NCBI GenBank assembly: GCA_035463475.1
Contig: DATHTE010000024.1
Span: 1 to 64,000, forward strand
From: JACPDI01 sp035463475
GTDB lineage: Bacteria; Acidobacteriota; Vicinamibacteria; Vicinamibacterales; 2-12-FULL-66-21
Direction: 5' to 3'
Length of the DNA stretch: 64,000 bases
Position numbers and translations under genes: made by a program. The notes under the pieces are model-generated. The model worked only from the letters and a program-made list of their open reading frames with translations. It was not told the origin of the DNA and did not search any database. Shown piece after piece: positions 43,313 through 52,464 of this stretch (position 1 is the first letter of the stretch; every line of letters starts with the position of its first letter).

Positions 43313-43576
43313 ATGCCGACAGACGTGTCAGAGCTGAGAACGTACTTGATGCAGTCTGACGAGGAATTCAGAACCCTCGCCAGGCAGCACCATGAGCTCG
43401 AGGAACGCCTGCAGAGTCTGAGCAGTAAGTCGTATCTGACCAACGCCGAGCAACTCGAAGAAACCACCCTGAAGAAAAAGAAGCTGCACTTGAAGGACCA
43501 GATGGAGGAAATTCTGCGGCGGCAGCGCAGTACGTACGCGCCGAACCCGCCGGCCGCAACGCAGCCTCGCGCCTGA
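43313..43576 (+). CDS. DUF465 (YdcH-like) small coiled-coil protein
   Basis: This 87-residue protein has SELRTYLMQSDEEFRTLARQHHELEERLQSLSSKSYLTNAEQLEETTLKKKKLHLKDQMEEIL, the DUF465 pattern of a helical hairpin with the HHELE motif and a KKKKL second helix. It is cytoplasmic, and the function is unknown in the family. GGAAAGGGGG lies before the ATG at 43313. TACAAT at 43195-43200 is a possible -10, which would give a leader of about 105 bases. Confidence 0.85.
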   Translation: MPTDVSELRTYLMQSDEEFRTLARQHHELEERLQSLSSKSYLTNAEQLEETTLKKKKLHLKDQMEEILRRQRSTYAPNPPAATQPRA

Positions 43577-43641
43577 ATTTTCGCCGGGGGCCAGCCCGAA
43601 CGGCCCCCGTCCTCCTCCCCTTCGGTTATTCTGCCCACCAG

Positions 43642-44262
43642 ATGCGCATCGACCGGGCGGGGCTCCCGTTCATCGCGGGTTTTCTCGTTCCCGCCGTGGT
43701 GCTCTTCGCCCTCGGCTACGCGATTGCGGCGCTGGTGTTCCTGGCGATTGCCGCGTTCGTGACGTTCTTCTTTCGCGATCCGGAGCGCAGAGCCCCCGCG
43801 GGCGAACACCTGGTGATCGCGCCCGCCGACGGCCGCGTGATGGCGGCCGGAGCGGCGGACCCCGCGAGCGCTCCCCCGGGGCCATGGAAGCAGATCACCA
43901 TCTTCCTCTCGCCGATGGACGTGCACGTCAACCGCATGCCGGTCTCCGGCACCGTCACGCGAGTGGACTACTGCCCGGGGCGGTTTCTGCCGGCCTACAA
44001 GCCGGAGTCGTCTCTCAACGAGCGCACCGAACTGTGGATCGACCACGGCGGCCAGACGGTGGTGGTGCGCCAGGTCGTGGGCGTTCTCGCGCGGCGCGTG
44101 GTCTGCCGCGTCGCGCAGGGTGAGCGTGTCACCGCGGGGCAGCGTTTTGGGCTGATGAAGTTCGGATCAAGAATGGACGTGTTCCTGCCTCCCTCGGCAC
44201 GGCTCCGCGTCAGGCCGGGGGCGCGCGTGCGGGGCGGAGAAACGGTCATGGCGGAACTGTGA
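43642..44262 (+). CDS. psd: Phosphatidylserine decarboxylase, PSD-A type
   Basis: This is a 206-residue proenzyme of the short (archaetidylserine-type) group. Two N-terminal hydrophobic helices (LPFIAGFLVPAVVLFALG, AALVFLAIAAFVTFFF) anchor it. DVHVNRMPVSG is the conserved core motif. Self-cleavage at Gly175-Ser176 in KFGSRMD would generate the pyruvoyl cofactor on the alpha chain. It forms phosphatidylethanolamine from phosphatidylserine made by pssA, which overlaps it by four bases (GTGA). Confidence 0.94.
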   Translation: MRIDRAGLPFIAGFLVPAVVLFALGYAIAALVFLAIAAFVTFFFRDPERRAPAGEHLVIAPADGRVMAAGAADPASAPPGPWKQITIFLSPMDVHVNRMPVSGTVTRVDYCPGRFLPAYKPESSLNERTELWIDHGGQTVVVRQVVGVLARRVVCRVAQGERVTAGQRFGLMKFGSRMDVFLPPSARLRVRPGARVRGGETVMAEL

Positions 44263-45029
44263 AGGTCCTCGGTTCCCTCGGGTCGCAGGCCGACCGCGGC
44301 CGCCATTTCCGGCGCGGCGTGTACCTGCTGCCGAGCCTGTTCACGCTCGCGAACCTCTTCTGCGGCTACGCGTGCATCGTCCATGCGATGCGGCGCGATT
44401 TCGACACCGCGGCGCTGTTCATCGGCATCGCGATGGTGCTCGACACGCTCGACGGCTTCATCGCGCGGCTCACCAATTCCTCGACCGCCTTCGGGCTCGA
44501 GTTCGATTCGCTCGCCGATGTGGTTTCGTTCGGGCTCGCGCCGGCGATCCTGGCGTTTTCCTGGGGACTCTGGCCGCTCCGCCGGCTCGGGTGGGCGGCC
44601 GGTTTCCTGTTCGTGACGGCGGCGGCAATGCGGTTGGCGCGCTTCAACATCCAGAGCGCGGCGGCGGCCGACAAGCGCTACTTCGTCGGGATGCCGAGCC
44701 CCGCGGCCGCGGCCATTCCCGCGTCCACCGTGTACCTGTATCCGTACGGGCTGTTCGACTATCGCGAAGCGCTCCCCGCGCTGGCGATGGTCCTCGTCCC
44801 GGCGGTCCTGATGGTGAGCACGATCCGGTTCCGCAGTATCAAGACGATCCACCTGGGCTGGCAGCGCTCGTACCTGAAACTGTTTGTCGGCGCGATCGTC
44901 ATCGCCGCCATTGCCTCGTACCCGCGGTACGCGCTCGTGGGGCTGGCGTACGCCTATCTCATCTCCGCGTTTGCCGGCTACACCTGGACGCGTCTCCGCC
45001 GGCGCACGAGCGGTCTGAGCGTGAAGTAG
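44259..45029 (+). CDS. pssA: CDP-diacylglycerol-serine O-phosphatidyltransferase
   Basis: This 256-residue integral membrane enzyme has the CDP-alcohol phosphotransferase motif: Asp62 in LDTLDG, Asp65-Gly66, Ala69-Arg70, Gly79, Asp83 and Asp87 (DGxxARx8Gx3Dx3D). About six to eight helices follow. It makes phosphatidylserine from CDP-diacylglycerol and serine. The GTG start overlaps the psd stop. The order psd-pssA gives both steps to phosphatidylethanolamine. Confidence 0.95.
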   Translation: MKVLGSLGSQADRGRHFRRGVYLLPSLFTLANLFCGYACIVHAMRRDFDTAALFIGIAMVLDTLDGFIARLTNSSTAFGLEFDSLADVVSFGLAPAILAFSWGLWPLRRLGWAAGFLFVTAAAMRLARFNIQSAAAADKRYFVGMPSPAAAAIPASTVYLYPYGLFDYREALPALAMVLVPAVLMVSTIRFRSIKTIHLGWQRSYLKLFVGAIVIAAIASYPRYALVGLAYAYLISAFAGYTWTRLRRRTSGLSVK

Positions 45030-45045
45030 GTCCCTTTGGCTGTCA

Positions 45046-45089
45046 CCGCAGAGACCGCCGGGAACGCAGAGACGCTACTGTCGGCCTGA
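45046..45089. repeat. Dispersed post-gene repeat, copy 2
   Basis: GGGAACGCAGAGA (45060-45072) and TCGGCCTGA (45081-45089) repeat the block at 17303-17345. It begins 17 bases after the pssA stop codon. Confidence 0.6.
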
Positions 45090-45139
45090 TTGCCGGCGCG
45101 TTCGCGCCGACGGCGTCGGAGGATGTCGGGCCCGCCGTT

Positions 45140-48100
45140 CTACTGGGCCCGGCGCAGCCGAATCGTAACGGTCGTCCCCGCGCCCTTGCGGCTCGCCACC
45201 GCAATGGTGCCGCCGCTCAGCTCGACGTTCCGCGCGGCAATTGTCAGCCCCAACCCCGTGCCCGTCGCCTTCGTGGAAAAGTACGGCTCGAACACGCGCG
45301 AGAGCGCCTCTTCGTCCATGCCCACGCCGGTGTCTTCCACCGTAAGCACGACGTGCGCGTCATCGGCCGAAGCGGCGACGCGGAGCGCGCCTGCCCCGGG
45401 CATCGCGTGCAGCGCGTTCTCGATGATGTTCGTGAGCGCGCGCGCGATGAGGACGCGGTCCGCCAGCGCGTGGGGCAGCGTGGCGGGCGCCTCCACGCGC
45501 AGTTCGACGCGACCGTCGAGCCCTGTGCGGTATGGCGCCACCACTTCGTCCAGCAGAGCGGGGACGTCGACGGGCGCGGGACGGGCGGTTGGCGACGAGG
45601 CGAAGCTCGAGAACTCGGCGGCAATCTGCCGGAGCAGCCGGACCTGCCCCAGGATCGACTCGACGCAGTTGTCGAGCACGGGGGAGAGCGGCTCTCCGCG
45701 GTCCGCGTGCACGCGCCGGAGGTGCTCCGCCGAGAGCTGGATCGGCGTGAGGGGATTCTTGATTTCGTGCGCGACCTGCCGCGCCATTTCCGCCCAGGCC
45801 TCGAGCCGGTGCGTCCGCTCGAGCTGCTGCTGCTGCGCCTTCAGCTCCGCGGCCATGTGATTGAACGCGTCCACGAGGCGGCGCAGCTCGTCGATCGAGC
45901 GCACGGCGACGCGCGTGTCGAGGTCCCCGGCGGCGACGCGGCGCGACGCGCGGGTGAGCCGCCGGATGGGGTCGGCGATGCGCTCCGCGGTGGGGAGCCC
46001 GATTGCCGCGCCGACCGCGATGAACAGCAGCACGGCGAGCAGCAGCCCGCGGTCGAGGTCGTCGATCTCGCGCTCGATTTCCTGCTGCCGCGACGCAAGC
46101 GGCACCGTCACGATCGCGTCACGGCCGGTGAACCGCACCGGCGCTGCCGCGACGAGATACCGCAGGGCGCCGACCGTGTCCTCGCCGACGAAGGTCGGCT
46201 GCCGCTGCAGCACGATGCCGCGATAGACGTCCTCCGGCGTGCGGGTGGGGAGCAGGCCCGACGCGAACAGGTCGCGCTGGCTCGTCGCGATGAGCGAGGG
46301 CCCCTCGAACACGTTCACGTCGCGGCCGATCATCCGGCTGACCTCCACCATCAGGTCGTCGTTGATCGGCGGCGCGCTGAGGCCCGCCAGGCGCAGCAGC
46401 GCGGCGATCTCCTCGAGCGCGTGCTGCGCGACGCTCGCCGTGCGCGACGCCTCCGCGTTGACGTCCGCGCGCAGCCGCGTCGCGACGTACGCGCGGATGG
46501 CCGCGGCGAGCGCGAGCACCGGGATGAGCGCGGCTGCCACGAACGCGATCAGGAGCTTGCGATAGAAGCTGGCGCGCAGATCGCGGAGCAGGGCGCGGCC
46601 GGTCCACGCGCGCCCGCGCGCGATGCGGTTGAAGAGCGCCGCCGCAGCCAGCGCCGTCACGTACAGGAGCACCGCCAGCATCGCCAGCTCCGACAGGTGC
46701 ACGAGGTGGTCGAACGGGCTGAGCGCCGGGTACCCGAGCGCGTAGACCCCGGATCGGTCGTTGGCGAAGTACAGGTGCCAGTTCTCGCCTCGGTGCGACA
46801 GTTCCGTCCAGAAGCCGGCGCGCGATGCGTAGATCCGCTCGAACAGCGGCTCGTCGATCGGCCATACCTGCGCGCCGGAGCTGTAGATCGGCAGCAGCCC
46901 CCACCCGTAGATGACGAGCGCGATCTGGCGCGGGCGCCCCGCGTCGCGCCCCGTGGCGCCCGCCCTGAACACTTCGCGATACGGGCTCTCCGGGGAGATA
47001 AACGGCAGCGCGCTGTAGTCGAGCATGACGTGCACGACGACCGACCCGGCGATCGATCCGCCGGCGTCGCACAGGGCGCGCTCCGCGTGCAGCGCCGCCC
47101 GCTCCTCGGCGCCGAACGGACGCGCCTCGCCGAACACCTGCCAGGTGCAGGCCTCGCCGCGCATCACTTGCGCGCTGGCGTCGTACTCCGGGAAGTTCAG
47201 CGCGAACCGGCTGATCAGGCGGCCGTCGGCCGAATACAGCTCGACGGCCGACGTGAGACGCTGCTGCGCGAGCGCTGTCTGGCTCCACACGATGAACGCG
47301 CGCTCGGTCGAGACGGCGCCCGCGGCGTCCGCGCGCAGGAGATCCCGCAGGTTCGGAATCCGATCGATTTCAGCCTGCGCGACGCGGAGTGTCTCGAGCA
47401 GTTCGTCGCGGTGCCGCAGGGTCTCTCGCGAATACCGTTGTTCGACGAGCGAGCGAATCGCGTCCTGCGACGCGTTCAGCAGGGCGGGGTATGCGAGCAG
47501 CGCGGGAACGAGAAACGCGACGGCGAACGCGAGGAGCCGCGTGGAGGGCCCGGCCCGCCGATACCGCGTCGTGAAGCGGGGCGCGAGGAGACCAGCCGCC
47601 CCGGCGATTGCCGCGGCGAGGACGAAACTCGCGGTCACCCTGACCCCGCCACGCCAGAGCGCCGCCACGATGAGCCCGGCGACCAGCAGCCAGAGGGCGG
47701 CAGGCAGCAGCGTCGCCGTCGATCGCCGGGCGATGCGCCACGGCGCCAGCGCCAGCGCCAGCACCGCCGCGGCCACCCACACGGCCCCGATCTGCAGCAC
47801 GATGGCGCCGAACAGCGAGATCCAGCGCGCGGCGGACCACGGCCGCAGGGAGAGCATCAGCGAATCGATCCCCGTCGCCGCGACGCTGCGCGCCAGGAGG
47901 ACGTCGCAGCCGGCCAGGAGCGCGGTCGCAATCGCCGCGCCCGCGACCTGCGAGAGCACGAACGTCACGCGCCCCGCTGACGGCCAGCGTCGTGTGTGCC
48001 GCACCCCGAGGCGCGCGCGCCCCGCGAGCGTCGCGAGCAGCGCGCCGAGCCCGAGCACCAGCGCCGCCGACAGGCAGAGATCGATCTCCGACCGCAGGAA

Positions 48101-49048
48101 GGCCGCCGACAGGCCCGCGGGCGCGGACGCTGCTGCGGGTGCGTAAACCCGCGGCAACGCGAACCAGAGCAGCAGCCGACCGACGATGAAAAGCGCCGCG
48201 GCCGCGGCGGCGTACAACGTGGCCGCGCCCGGCGATCGGGCGAGCGCCAGCGCGTCGATGATCGGCCCGGCCGCCAACGCGAGCGCAACGGCCAGCAGGA
48301 TCGTCACGATTGCCAGCGCGCGTTCGCGATCCGCGTCGATATCGCGCTGCAGCGCCTCGCGCCGGCCGAACGCCAGGACCACTCGTTCGCCCTCAGGGCT
48401 GTCCAGGCTGAAGGAAAAATCGGCGTCCGCGGCCGCGCTGCGAGACGCGGGCCGCAACCACACCTCGCCGGCGGGAGTGGAAACCTCGAACGTGTCGGAC
48501 GTCAGCCCGCCGACGCGCGTCTGCGCAATCACCTGCTCGACGACGACGGTCCCCGAGCGGCGCCGCGCCGCCTCCACGATCGGCTCGAACCGGACGATGC
48601 GGAAACCCAGAGCGCTCGCGGTGGCGGCTGCCCCGGCCGGGGCGATGGTGGCGATTCCGCTCAGCTCGGACGGCCGGCCGTGCCATGCCCGCGCCACGCC
48701 GGCGGCATCGAAGATGGTGATCGCGAGGGTGGGGGCGGGGTGTCGGACGTGCTGCTCGATCGCCCGGAACAACTCCTGCGTGCCGTCAACGCCGGGCCCG
48801 AGCGCGCGCGCCACCTCCGGCAGCTTCGCCAGCGTCGCGGCGGTCTGGCGCGTCGTGACGAACGCCTCGCCGAGGCGCGACCTCACGTCCTGCTCGATGC
48901 GCTGCCAGCGCGCCTCCGGCGTGCGTCCGGCGCGCCAGAGCGGCCGCGCGCCCGCGATCGCGGACGCGGCCAGCGCCAGCGCGACGAGCGCAACGAGCCG
49001 CCGCCGCGCGAGACCTCGCCGCGCGGTCGCCACGGTGGTCCGTGTCAC
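45140..49048 (-). CDS. Very large NtrY-like sensor histidine kinase
   Basis: This is a 1302-residue membrane kinase. The N-terminal part has a first transmembrane helix and a periplasmic domain (~30-240). Several clustered hydrophobic helices follow (about 245-530), then another extracytoplasmic domain, more helices, a HAMP linker (IADPIRRLTRASRRVAAGDLDTRV), the phospho-acceptor His1094 in QVAHEIKNPLTPIQLS, and a HATPase with NIIENALHA, EDTGVGMD and GTGLGLTIA. The HAMP and H-box region resembles NtrY. Known kinases of this type pass phosphate to NtrX/NtrC-type sigma-54 regulators; none lies beside it. Most NtrY proteins are 700-800 residues, so the N-terminal multi-helix part is an extra. GTG start. 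Confidence 0.88.
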   Translation of the reverse strand: MTRTTVATARRGLARRRLVALVALALAASAIAGARPLWRAGRTPEARWQRIEQDVRSRLGEAFVTTRQTAATLAKLPEVARALGPGVDGTQELFRAIEQHVRHPAPTLAITIFDAAGVARAWHGRPSELSGIATIAPAGAAATASALGFRIVRFEPIVEAARRRSGTVVVEQVIAQTRVGGLTSDTFEVSTPAGEVWLRPASRSAAADADFSFSLDSPEGERVVLAFGRREALQRDIDADRERALAIVTILLAVALALAAGPIIDALALARSPGAATLYAAAAAALFIVGRLLLWFALPRVYAPAAASAPAGLSAAFLRSEIDLCLSAALVLGLGALLATLAGRARLGVRHTRRWPSAGRVTFVLSQVAGAAIATALLAGCDVLLARSVAATGIDSLMLSLRPWSAARWISLFGAIVLQIGAVWVAAAVLALALAPWRIARRSTATLLPAALWLLVAGLIVAALWRGGVRVTASFVLAAAIAGAAGLLAPRFTTRYRRAGPSTRLLAFAVAFLVPALLAYPALLNASQDAIRSLVEQRYSRETLRHRDELLETLRVAQAEIDRIPNLRDLLRADAAGAVSTERAFIVWSQTALAQQRLTSAVELYSADGRLISRFALNFPEYDASAQVMRGEACTWQVFGEARPFGAEERAALHAERALCDAGGSIAGSVVVHVMLDYSALPFISPESPYREVFRAGATGRDAGRPRQIALVIYGWGLLPIYSSGAQVWPIDEPLFERIYASRAGFWTELSHRGENWHLYFANDRSGVYALGYPALSPFDHLVHLSELAMLAVLLYVTALAAAALFNRIARGRAWTGRALLRDLRASFYRKLLIAFVAAALIPVLALAAAIRAYVATRLRADVNAEASRTASVAQHALEEIAALLRLAGLSAPPINDDLMVEVSRMIGRDVNVFEGPSLIATSQRDLFASGLLPTRTPEDVYRGIVLQRQPTFVGEDTVGALRYLVAAAPVRFTGRDAIVTVPLASRQQEIEREIDDLDRGLLLAVLLFIAVGAAIGLPTAERIADPIRRLTRASRRVAAGDLDTRVAVRSIDELRRLVDAFNHMAAELKAQQQQLERTHRLEAWAEMARQVAHEIKNPLTPIQLSAEHLRRVHADRGEPLSPVLDNCVESILGQVRLLRQIAAEFSSFASSPTARPAPVDVPALLDEVVAPYRTGLDGRVELRVEAPATLPHALADRVLIARALTNIIENALHAMPGAGALRVAASADDAHVVLTVEDTGVGMDEEALSRVFEPYFSTKATGTGLGLTIAARNVELSGGTIAVASRKGAGTTVTIRLRRAQ

Positions 49049-49058
49049 TGGAGCCTCG

Positions 49059-50072
49059 ATGCTTCAGGATATACTGGCTTGCTTGACTCTGAAGCTCACG
49101 CTGAAGCGCGGCGCGCTGCTGACCGCGGCGAACTGGCCGCTGATTCTCGTGCAGTTCGTCGCGGACTCGGTGTTCAAGTTCGCGCTCGCCGTGCCGGTCC
49201 TGGGCGGCATCCTCCTCGTTGGTCTGGTGTTCGGCGGCGATGTCTCCGACCTGATCGCGGGGGACCTGCGGGTGCGCGTGACCGGCGTGGCCTCGGCGCT
49301 GCTGGCCACGCCGCTGGCGCTCGTCGCGTTCCTGCTGTCGTTCGGCATCGTGCTCGTGGGGGGCTCGGCGCTGCTGTTCCTCATCAAAGGAGGAACGGTG
49401 ACGGTGCTCGCGGCCGCGGAACGGGGCACGGGACCGATCGAGGAGGGGCCGGTTGACGTCGACGCCGTCGCGCACGCGCGCCGATTCACGATCGAGCGCT
49501 TCGTGGATGGGTGTACGCGTCTGTTCCCCCGGTACCTTCGGCTCGGCCTCACGCTCATCCTCGTCTACGGCGTCACGGGCGGCATGTACCTGCTGGTGGT
49601 GCTCGGTGGCTATCGGGTCGCCGGGAACCCCGGCGTCTTCGTCGGCTGGACGGTGCTCGCGACCCTGTTCTCCGGCGCACTCCTCGTCTGGATCACGCTC
49701 GTCAACCTGTTCTATCTGCTTGTGCAGATGATCATCGCCGTTGACGACGTCGGCGTGCGCGCCGCGTTCGGCCGCGTGATCCATTTTCTGGGAGGTGCCT
49801 TCCGCGAAGTCGCCGGCGTGTTCGGCGTCGTGCTGGTTCTCGTCCTCCTCGCGACCGCCGTCTCGCTCCTGGCCGCGGCCGGCTTTGGGCTCATCGCGTT
49901 CGTCCCGTTTGCCAGCATCATCGTCCTGCCCCTGCAGCTCGTCGCCTGGCTGCTGCGGGGCCTGGTCTTCGAGTACATCGGGCTCACCGCGCTTGGCGCC
50001 TACCTGACGCGATACCGGCTGTTCCTCGGGCACGCGGCGCCGGCCCACCCTCGCTGGATCCGAAGCGCATGA
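49059..50072 (+). CDS. Integral membrane protein of unknown function
   Basis: This 337-residue protein has roughly seven to eight hydrophobic segments (for example FKFALAVPVLGGILLVGLVF, GVASALLATPLALVAFLLSFGIVL, LTLILVYGVTGGMYLLVVLGG). A basic, soluble stretch containing RFTIERFVDGCTRLFPRYLRLG lies in the middle. No transporter or enzyme motif is recognised. The start is the ATG at 49059, preceded by GGAGCC. Only ten bases separate it from the divergent kinase start. Its stop overlaps the aminotransferase start (ATGA), so the two share a transcript. Confidence 0.72.
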   Translation: MLQDILACLTLKLTLKRGALLTAANWPLILVQFVADSVFKFALAVPVLGGILLVGLVFGGDVSDLIAGDLRVRVTGVASALLATPLALVAFLLSFGIVLVGGSALLFLIKGGTVTVLAAAERGTGPIEEGPVDVDAVAHARRFTIERFVDGCTRLFPRYLRLGLTLILVYGVTGGMYLLVVLGGYRVAGNPGVFVGWTVLATLFSGALLVWITLVNLFYLLVQMIIAVDDVGVRAAFGRVIHFLGGAFREVAGVFGVVLVLVLLATAVSLLAAAGFGLIAFVPFASIIVLPLQLVAWLLRGLVFEYIGLTALGAYLTRYRLFLGHAAPAHPRWIRSA

Positions 50073-51325
50073 CTGACTACACCAAGTTTCTTTCGCGCGC
50101 TGCCACCGGCATGCGCGAGTCCGCCATCCGCAAGATGGGGACCGTGCTCGCGCAGGCGCGCGACATCATCTCCTTCGCACCCGGCTATCCCGATCCGGAG
50201 ACGTTTCCCTGGGAGGACCTGCGCGGCATCGCCGCCGAGCTGCTGAGCGGCAGCGACGGAAACGTGCTGCAGTACGGTCCGACGCGCGGGTTCAAGCCGC
50301 TGCTCGGCGGCATCTCCGAGATCCTCAGGGCGCGAGGGATCGCCGCCGGTGTCGAACACCTGCTCGTCACGACGGGATCCCAGCAGGGGCTGGACATGGT
50401 GGCGCGTGTGCTGCTCGATCCCGGCGACGTCGCGCTCGTCGAGCTGCCGGCCTACACCGGCGCGATCACCGCGTTCCGCAACGCGCAGGCGGAGCTGGTC
50501 GGCGTCCGGCAGCAGGACGACGGCATCGATCTCGCGGACCTCGACGCGGTGCTGAAGCGCCTGCGCAGCGCGGGGCGTCGCGTCCGCTTCCTCTACGTCG
50601 TCCCGAACTTCCAGAACCCGACCGGCCTCCTGCTCGCGCCCGAGAAGCGCCGGCGGCTGCTCGAGTGGGCGGACCGGGAAGACATGTTGATCGTCGAGGA
50701 CGATCCGTACCGTGAAATCTACTTCGAGGAGTCAGCGGACGAAGCCGCGCTGCGTCCAATGAAAGCGGACGACGCGGAAGGGCGCGTGGTGTACCTGAGC
50801 AGCTTCTCGAAAACGCTGGCGCCCGGCTTCCGCGTCGCGTGGATCGCCGCGCCCGCGCCGCTCGCCGCGCGCCTCGAAATCGCGAAGCAGGCCGCGGACC
50901 TGTGCACGAGCGGCCTCGATCAGCGGCTGGTGTTCGAGTGCTGGAAGCGAGGCATCCTCGCGCGCCAGATCCCGAAGCTTCGCGCCCACTACCGGCGGAA
51001 GCGTGACGTCATGGTGGACGCGATCAAGACCGACCTCGGCGGGCAGGTCACGTGGCCTGATCCGCGCGGCGGGTTTTTTCTCTGGGTGACGCTCCCGGCC
51101 CACGTGGATGCGGACGTCCTGCTGCAACGCTGCGTGCAGCACGGCGTCATCTACGTGGCCGGCGCGGCGTTCTACGTGGACGCCGCGGCCACGAACACGA
51201 TGCGCCTGTCGTTCTCCGCGCCCACGCCCGATCGCATCAGGGAAGGGATCAGGCGCCTGGCCGCTGCGATAGCGGAGGAGCTGGCGGAGCGCCGGGAGAC
51301 AGCGGCCGGCCGGGTATTTCCGTAA
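50069..51325 (+). CDS. PLP-dependent aminotransferase, class I/II (2-aminoadipate/MocR-like)
   Basis: This is a 418-residue aminotransferase. The PLP lysine is Lys248 in SSFSKTLAPGFRVAW. FLYVVPNFQNPTG and VEDDPYREI are typical of the 2-aminoadipate/valine-pyruvate and kynurenine-type aminotransferases (LysN, ARO8, MocR catalytic domain). No regulatory winged helix is fused. The amino donor and acceptor cannot be fixed by sequence. The gene is coupled to the membrane protein upstream. Its last 77 bases overlap tail-to-tail with the PQQ-propeller gene on the other strand. Confidence 0.9.
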   Translation: MTDYTKFLSRAATGMRESAIRKMGTVLAQARDIISFAPGYPDPETFPWEDLRGIAAELLSGSDGNVLQYGPTRGFKPLLGGISEILRARGIAAGVEHLLVTTGSQQGLDMVARVLLDPGDVALVELPAYTGAITAFRNAQAELVGVRQQDDGIDLADLDAVLKRLRSAGRRVRFLYVVPNFQNPTGLLLAPEKRRRLLEWADREDMLIVEDDPYREIYFEESADEAALRPMKADDAEGRVVYLSSFSKTLAPGFRVAWIAAPAPLAARLEIAKQAADLCTSGLDQRLVFECWKRGILARQIPKLRAHYRRKRDVMVDAIKTDLGGQVTWPDPRGGFFLWVTLPAHVDADVLLQRCVQHGVIYVAGAAFYVDAAATNTMRLSFSAPTPDRIREGIRRLAAAIAEELAERRETAAGRVFP

Positions 51326-52412
51326 GCGGCCGCGGCGGCGGTTCCGCCTGCGGCGCCAGCCCGTAAACGCGCCAGCCGCCGGTTGCCGCCCCCGTCACGA
51401 CCACCATCCGGGTCTCCATCGCGGTTCGCGCGGCGACCAGGGCGGCGGGCCCTGCCAGTTCGGCGGGAGCGGTCCACCGCCCGGTGAGCGATCCGTCCCG
51501 CCTGCCGATCGCGCGCACCTCGCGCCCGGCGCTCACGAGCAGCAGTTCGCCTTCGATGGCCGGGCCGGCGAGCGGCCGCATCTCCATCGGATGGCGCCAG
51601 CGCTGCACGCCGGAACCGAAGTCCAGCGCGCGGATGACGTTGTCGAGCGAGGCGAAGTACACGCGCTCGCCGTCGTGGGCCGCGGGCGCGATCACGTCGG
51701 CCCCCGTCCGCCACCGCCAGTCCCGGTCTCCGTCTCGCGCGTCAACGGCGTAGAAGAAATTGTCTTCGCACCCGGCGAACACCCGGTCGCCCGCAACCGT
51801 CAGGCGACCGGCTACGGCGGGCAGCCTCGTTCGCCAGACGATCGCGCCGGTCGTGATCTCGACGGCGGCGACGGAGGCATCGTCGAGCGGAACATAGACG
51901 CGATCGCCGTCGATCGCCGGCGCGCCGGCGATCGACGCCGTGAGCGGCGTCTGCCAGATCACCTGGCCATCGCGGCCGCGGATCGCCAGCAGATCCTGCC
52001 CCGAGCCGACCACCACCCAGCCTGCCTTCGCCACGGGCGGCGCGGTCACGCTCCGAACCGCGCGTCGCCACTCGAGGCGCCCGCTCGCGGCGCCGATCGC
52101 CACCAGGTCTGTTTCCGTTGCGGCAAACAGGCGCCCCTCGTCGGTCGCGAGGGCGTGGCGCGCAGCGACGTCGATGGTCCAGCGCTCGCGACCGGTCGCC
52201 AGTGCGAGCGCGACGATCCGTCCAGCCTGCAGGGGAATGTACGCGCGCTCGCCGTCAACGATCGGCGGCGCGGCGATAGGGCTGTCGAGGCGCGCGGACC
52301 AGTTGATGCCCAGCGACAGGAATTCGCCCGACGTCATGCCCGCGCCGGGCGGAGCCGCGAGCGCAAGGAGGATCGCCGCGCAGGATATTGTGGTGCCCGT
52401 CGAGCGCAGCAC
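51249..52412 (-). CDS. Exported PQQ-like beta-propeller protein
   Basis: This 387-residue protein has a Sec signal (GTTISCAAILLALAAPPGAG). Repeats follow such as GRIVALALATGRERW, DLVAIGAASGRLEWRR, DLLAIRGRDGQVIW, VAAVEITTGAIVWR and FYAVDARDGDRDWRW. These are PQQ-binding-like (quinoprotein fold) blades. It lacks the catalytic residues of alcohol dehydrogenases and may be a BamB-like or structural propeller. The C-terminus is Pro-rich. GTG start; TATTAT ends five bases upstream. Confidence 0.82.
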   Translation of the reverse strand: MLRSTGTTISCAAILLALAAPPGAGMTSGEFLSLGINWSARLDSPIAAPPIVDGERAYIPLQAGRIVALALATGRERWTIDVAARHALATDEGRLFAATETDLVAIGAASGRLEWRRAVRSVTAPPVAKAGWVVVGSGQDLLAIRGRDGQVIWQTPLTASIAGAPAIDGDRVYVPLDDASVAAVEITTGAIVWRTRLPAVAGRLTVAGDRVFAGCEDNFFYAVDARDGDRDWRWRTGADVIAPAAHDGERVYFASLDNVIRALDFGSGVQRWRHPMEMRPLAGPAIEGELLLVSAGREVRAIGRRDGSLTGRWTAPAELAGPAALVAARTAMETRMVVVTGAATGGWRVYGLAPQAEPPPRPLTEIPGRPLSPGAPPAPPLSQRPGA

Positions 52413-52416
52413 ACCC

Positions 52417-52423
52417 TATAATA
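52417..52423. promoter_or_regulatory. Bidirectional -10 between the PQQ propeller gene and guaA
   Basis: The plus strand reads TATAAT (52417-52422) for guaA. The minus strand reads TATTAT (52423-52418), ending five bases before the GTG at 52412. The two hexamers share five bases. Confidence 0.5.
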
Positions 52424-52433
52424 GCGAGATACC

Positions 52434-52445
52434 TGTCGATCGACA
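52434..52445. promoter_or_regulatory. 12-bp palindrome in the guaA leader
   Basis: TGTCGATCGACA is its own reverse complement. It lies between the guaA -10 and the GTG start, where a repressor or RNA hairpin could act. Confidence 0.35.
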
Positions 52446-52464
52446 GCGCTCTCTTCCGACGACC

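Noticed and set aside
44372..47980. Open frame of 1202 codons on the plus strand
   Set aside because: It runs opposite pssA's end and the large kinase. Its translation is Arg/Ala/His-rich without motifs, typical of the antisense of a GC-rich gene.
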